Below are positions 61,964-64,000 of a stretch of DNA of 64,000 nt, piece after piece. The notes under the pieces were generated by a model that did no database searches, had not been told where the DNA came from, and saw only the letters and a program-made list of their open reading frames with translations. The stretch is from positions 62,001 to 126,000 of the forward strand of contig NZ_JARULC010000002.1 of the NCBI RefSeq assembly GCF_029688625.1. The letters run 5' to 3'. Positions within the stretch are counted from its first letter, which is position 1, and every line of letters begins with the position of its first letter. Source of the stretch: Qipengyuania marincola. Its GTDB lineage: Bacteria; Pseudomonadota; Alphaproteobacteria; Sphingomonadales; Sphingomonadaceae. The position numbers were made by a program, and so were the translations under genes.

Positions 61964-62950
61964 TCAGCCGGAACAGCTCGCTCCGCCCAAGACGCAGAAG
62001 CGCGCGCAGTGAGGGTGGTTGAGCGATACCTCGCGGCTTGCCTCGTCCAGCGTGTCCCCAAAATCGAAACCTCGATCGTATGGGATCAGCGTACAGGCAA
62101 CGACGCGCGGCGCGGGTTCGCCCTTGCGGTGGATGACCATGCGGCTGCTCGCACACATGATATCGGCGGGCGACTTGCCGAGGATGTCCCAGCAGGCCGT
62201 GGTGATTTCGGCCACATCCTTTTCGGCGTCCATTTCGGGGAAAAGAACTAGCCGCGCCGCGTCGTGCGCGTCGATCTGAATTCCTTCGGCGGCGAAAAGC
62301 GCACCGTAGGCGTCACGCGCTTCGATCTCGCCTTCGCCGGGTAGCAGGCGACCCGCGACGGCGATGGAGAATTTGTGAGCGGACAGCCATCGCAAGCCGT
62401 CCATCGCAGGTTCCCAGCTGCGCGCGCCGCGTTCGGCTTCGTGCACGGTCTGGCTGTGGTGGTCGAGGCTGACACGCAAGGTCAGCTTCGCGCCGAATGC
62501 TTCGCGCAGGCTAAGGAGCGCCGCTTCATGTCGCCGCATGGGCTTCATCGCATTGGTCAGCACCAGCGCTTCGAACCCGCTTTCGAGCACGTCTTCCAGC
62601 ATGACGAGCATTTCCGGGTTCATGAACGGCTCGCCGCCGGTGAAGCCTATCTCCCGCGTGCGCATTTCCTGTGCTTGGCCGAGGAACGGTCTTGCATCTT
62701 TGGCCGAGAGATAAACAAGCGCGTCGTTCGTCGGGCTGCTCTCGATGTAGCAGGTCGCGCAGGCCAGATTGCACAGCGTGCCGGTGTTGAGCCAGAGCGT
62801 GTCGAGCCGTGTGAGCGCCACGCTTGCGCGCTCCTCTCCGGCGGCTGTGCGTTGCGGGTCGCTGAATTTCTCGCGCGGTAGCGGCGCGGCTTCGACCGCG
62901 AAGGGCGACGGTCCGACAGGCGCGCTGCGGCTCTTGCTTCGCGACGCCAT
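61964..62950 (-). CDS. Radical SAM protein with cysteine-rich C-terminus
   Basis: A 328-residue enzyme. The SAM cluster motif is CNLACATC (TGTLCNLACATCYIE), with FTGGEPFMNPEML as the glycine-rich SAM site. After the barrel the C-terminus has CASS, VACTLIPYD and CARFCVLGGASCSG, so at least one auxiliary cluster may form, as in SPASM-type enzymes. The ATG overlaps the stop of the upstream flavoprotein gene (TGATG), so the two are coupled. No peptide substrate gene is seen. The substrate is unknown. Confidence 0.85.
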   Translation of the reverse strand: MASRSKSRSAPVGPSPFAVEAAPLPREKFSDPQRTAAGEERASVALTRLDTLWLNTGTLCNLACATCYIESSPTNDALVYLSAKDARPFLGQAQEMRTREIGFTGGEPFMNPEMLVMLEDVLESGFEALVLTNAMKPMRRHEAALLSLREAFGAKLTLRVSLDHHSQTVHEAERGARSWEPAMDGLRWLSAHKFSIAVAGRLLPGEGEIEARDAYGALFAAEGIQIDAHDAARLVLFPEMDAEKDVAEITTACWDILGKSPADIMCASSRMVIHRKGEPAPRVVACTLIPYDRGFDFGDTLDEASREVSLNHPHCARFCVLGGASCSG

Positions 62951-64000
62951 CAGGCGAAGGTGCGCCGCATCTTGGCGACGAACCCGGCGTATTTCTTCGG
63001 CAGACTGCCGAAGACCGTCGGCTCCCAGGCGCTGAAGGCGGCGGCCTTGGAAATTTCACTGCGGGTCGGATAGCTGATGATCGCACTGCCGAGCGCGAAC
63101 GTGCTGCTCTTCCCGCTGATCGTCTGGGTGAAAGGCAGGAGCAGTTCGCCGGCGTTCTTGCCGACGATGCTGACGCCGAGCACCTTCTTGCCCTTCAGCA
63201 CCATCTTCATGTGCCCCTTGGTATAGCCTTCCGCGATGGCGCGCTCGTTCTCGGAAAACGCCTCTTTGACCACCGTGACCTTGTCGTCGCCATGCTTCTC
63301 GCGCGCTTCGGCTTCGGTCAGGCCGATCTGCGCGACTTCCGGCTCGGTGTAGGTGCACCACGGCAACGCGCTGAAATCGACCTTGGTCGGCAGGCCGGTG
63401 ACGATTTCGAGCGCCACATTGGAGCCCTCGTACCCCGAAACATGCGTCAGCCGCGGCCCTTCGCGGCAATCGCCGATGGCATAGATGCCCTTGACCGAGG
63501 TACGACGCCGGTCGTCGGTAGTGAAACCGTTCTTGCCGGTCTCGATCCCGATGTCCTCGGCACCGAAGCCGGACACGCGAGCCTTGCGGCCGACCGCGAC
63601 CAGCAGATGCGTCCCGGTGACCGTCTCGCCGCCATCGGTATGGACGGTGACCGCTCCGCCCGCGCCTTCGACCTTGCTGGCGGAGCCTTTTACGAAACGG
63701 ACGCCTTCGGCCTTCATCACCTCGACGACGACCTCGACCGACTCCGGATCGTCGCGGCCCATCGGCTCGCTCGGCTCGATCACGGTCACCTCGCTACCAA
63801 GGCGGCGGAAGCTCTGCGCCATCTCCATGCCGATCACGCCCCCGCCGATTATCACGAGATGGCCGGGCTGCTCGGGCAGGTCGAACAGGTTCTCGTTGGT
63901 GAGGTAGGGCACGCCGTCGATACCGTCGATCGGCGGCACCAGCGGGGCAGAGCCCGTAGCAATGACGATGCGCGGCGCGCTCAGCGTCCGACCATCAACC
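62950..64000 (-). CDS. Flavin-dependent disulfide reductase (dihydrolipoyl dehydrogenase / mercuric reductase type), 5' partial
   Basis: The N-terminus with its FAD motif lies outside the window. The visible 350 residues have the NAD-binding Rossmann motif VIIGGGVIGMEMAQSFRRLG, the second FAD motif KGIYAIGDCREGPRLTHVSG, and a dimer domain with WCTYTEPEVAQIGLTEAEAR. The usual C-terminal HxxxxE base region reads SYPTRSE here, with serine in place of the first histidine, so the thiol chemistry differs from dihydrolipoyl dehydrogenase. It is coupled to the radical SAM gene. Confidence 0.85.
   Translation of the reverse strand, partial: VDGRTLSAPRIVIATGSAPLVPPIDGIDGVPYLTNENLFDLPEQPGHLVIIGGGVIGMEMAQSFRRLGSEVTVIEPSEPMGRDDPESVEVVVEVMKAEGVRFVKGSASKVEGAGGAVTVHTDGGETVTGTHLLVAVGRKARVSGFGAEDIGIETGKNGFTTDDRRRTSVKGIYAIGDCREGPRLTHVSGYEGSNVALEIVTGLPTKVDFSALPWCTYTEPEVAQIGLTEAEAREKHGDDKVTVVKEAFSENERAIAEGYTKGHMKMVLKGKKVLGVSIVGKNAGELLLPFTQTISGKSSTFALGSAIISYPTRSEISKAAAFSAWEPTVFGSLPKKYAGFVAKMRRTFA

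Overview
The window is a high-GC alphaproteobacterial chromosome segment, most likely from the order Sphingomonadales and probably Erythrobacteraceae. The evidence is a PhyR-NepR-EcfG general stress locus, a mitochondrial-type NDUFA12 complex I subunit, DUF2155 and DUF192 lipoproteins, HWE-type kinases, a CIO-type cytochrome bd oxidase, and an inverted repeat of the type common in sphingomonads. I see no prophage, insertion sequence or CRISPR array. Genes are tightly packed, with many ATGA or TGATG stop/start overlaps.

Region 1 (1-14.6 kb) deals with sulfur and respiration. A partial and apparently internally deleted acyl-CoA dehydrogenase and a LuxR-type regulator precede the sulfate-activation genes cysD and cysNC. 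The cysD promoter carries a perfect 18-bp palindrome at its start site. A divergent sulfide-detoxification locus follows. On the minus strand a 1-Cys peroxiredoxin is coupled to a cysteine-free ArsR repressor. On the plus strand lie a persulfide dioxygenase, two half-size YeeE/YedE transporters, a DUF442 sulfurtransferase, sulfide:quinone oxidoreductase, a SulP transporter and cydAB plus a small DUF2474 subunit. Together they look like a complete route from sulfide, through quinone, to a sulfide-tolerant terminal oxidase.

Region 2 (14.3-30.6 kb) starts with tRNA-Thr and tRNA-Cys. It then has a thioesterase, an HTH gene broken by a nonsense codon, a three-gene cassette with an Imm11/DUF1629-like protein, and an enoyl-CoA hydratase coupled to a winged-helix regulator. 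A transaminase, PHA synthase, a lysine-rich phasin with a well-marked promoter, ClpS, a DUF427 gene lacking a normal start codon, LptF/LptG and a desaturase follow.

Region 3 (30.6-35.8 kb) is the general stress response: a single-domain response regulator, an FNR-type regulator, PhyR, a CHASE-HWE kinase, NepR and EcfG. GGAAC-N16/17-CGTT promoters precede the response regulator, phyR and nepR-ecfG.

Region 4 (35.8-48.4 kb) is mainly housekeeping: AI-2E family transporter, superoxide dismutase, glmM, thiD, a LOG family protein, tRNA-Trp, aat, NDUFA12, recX, a fatty acyl-AMP ligase, and a telA operon ending in a PHA-granule family gene.

Region 5 (48.5-64 kb) holds a heme oxygenase/bacteriophytochrome pair, a TonB protein divergent from a MASE1 hybrid kinase, a large TonB-dependent receptor, a 2-oxoglutarate oxygenase, a nucleoside transporter divergent from a queuosine-precursor transporter, a DUF421 protein, and a radical SAM protein coupled to a flavin disulfide reductase that runs off the window end.
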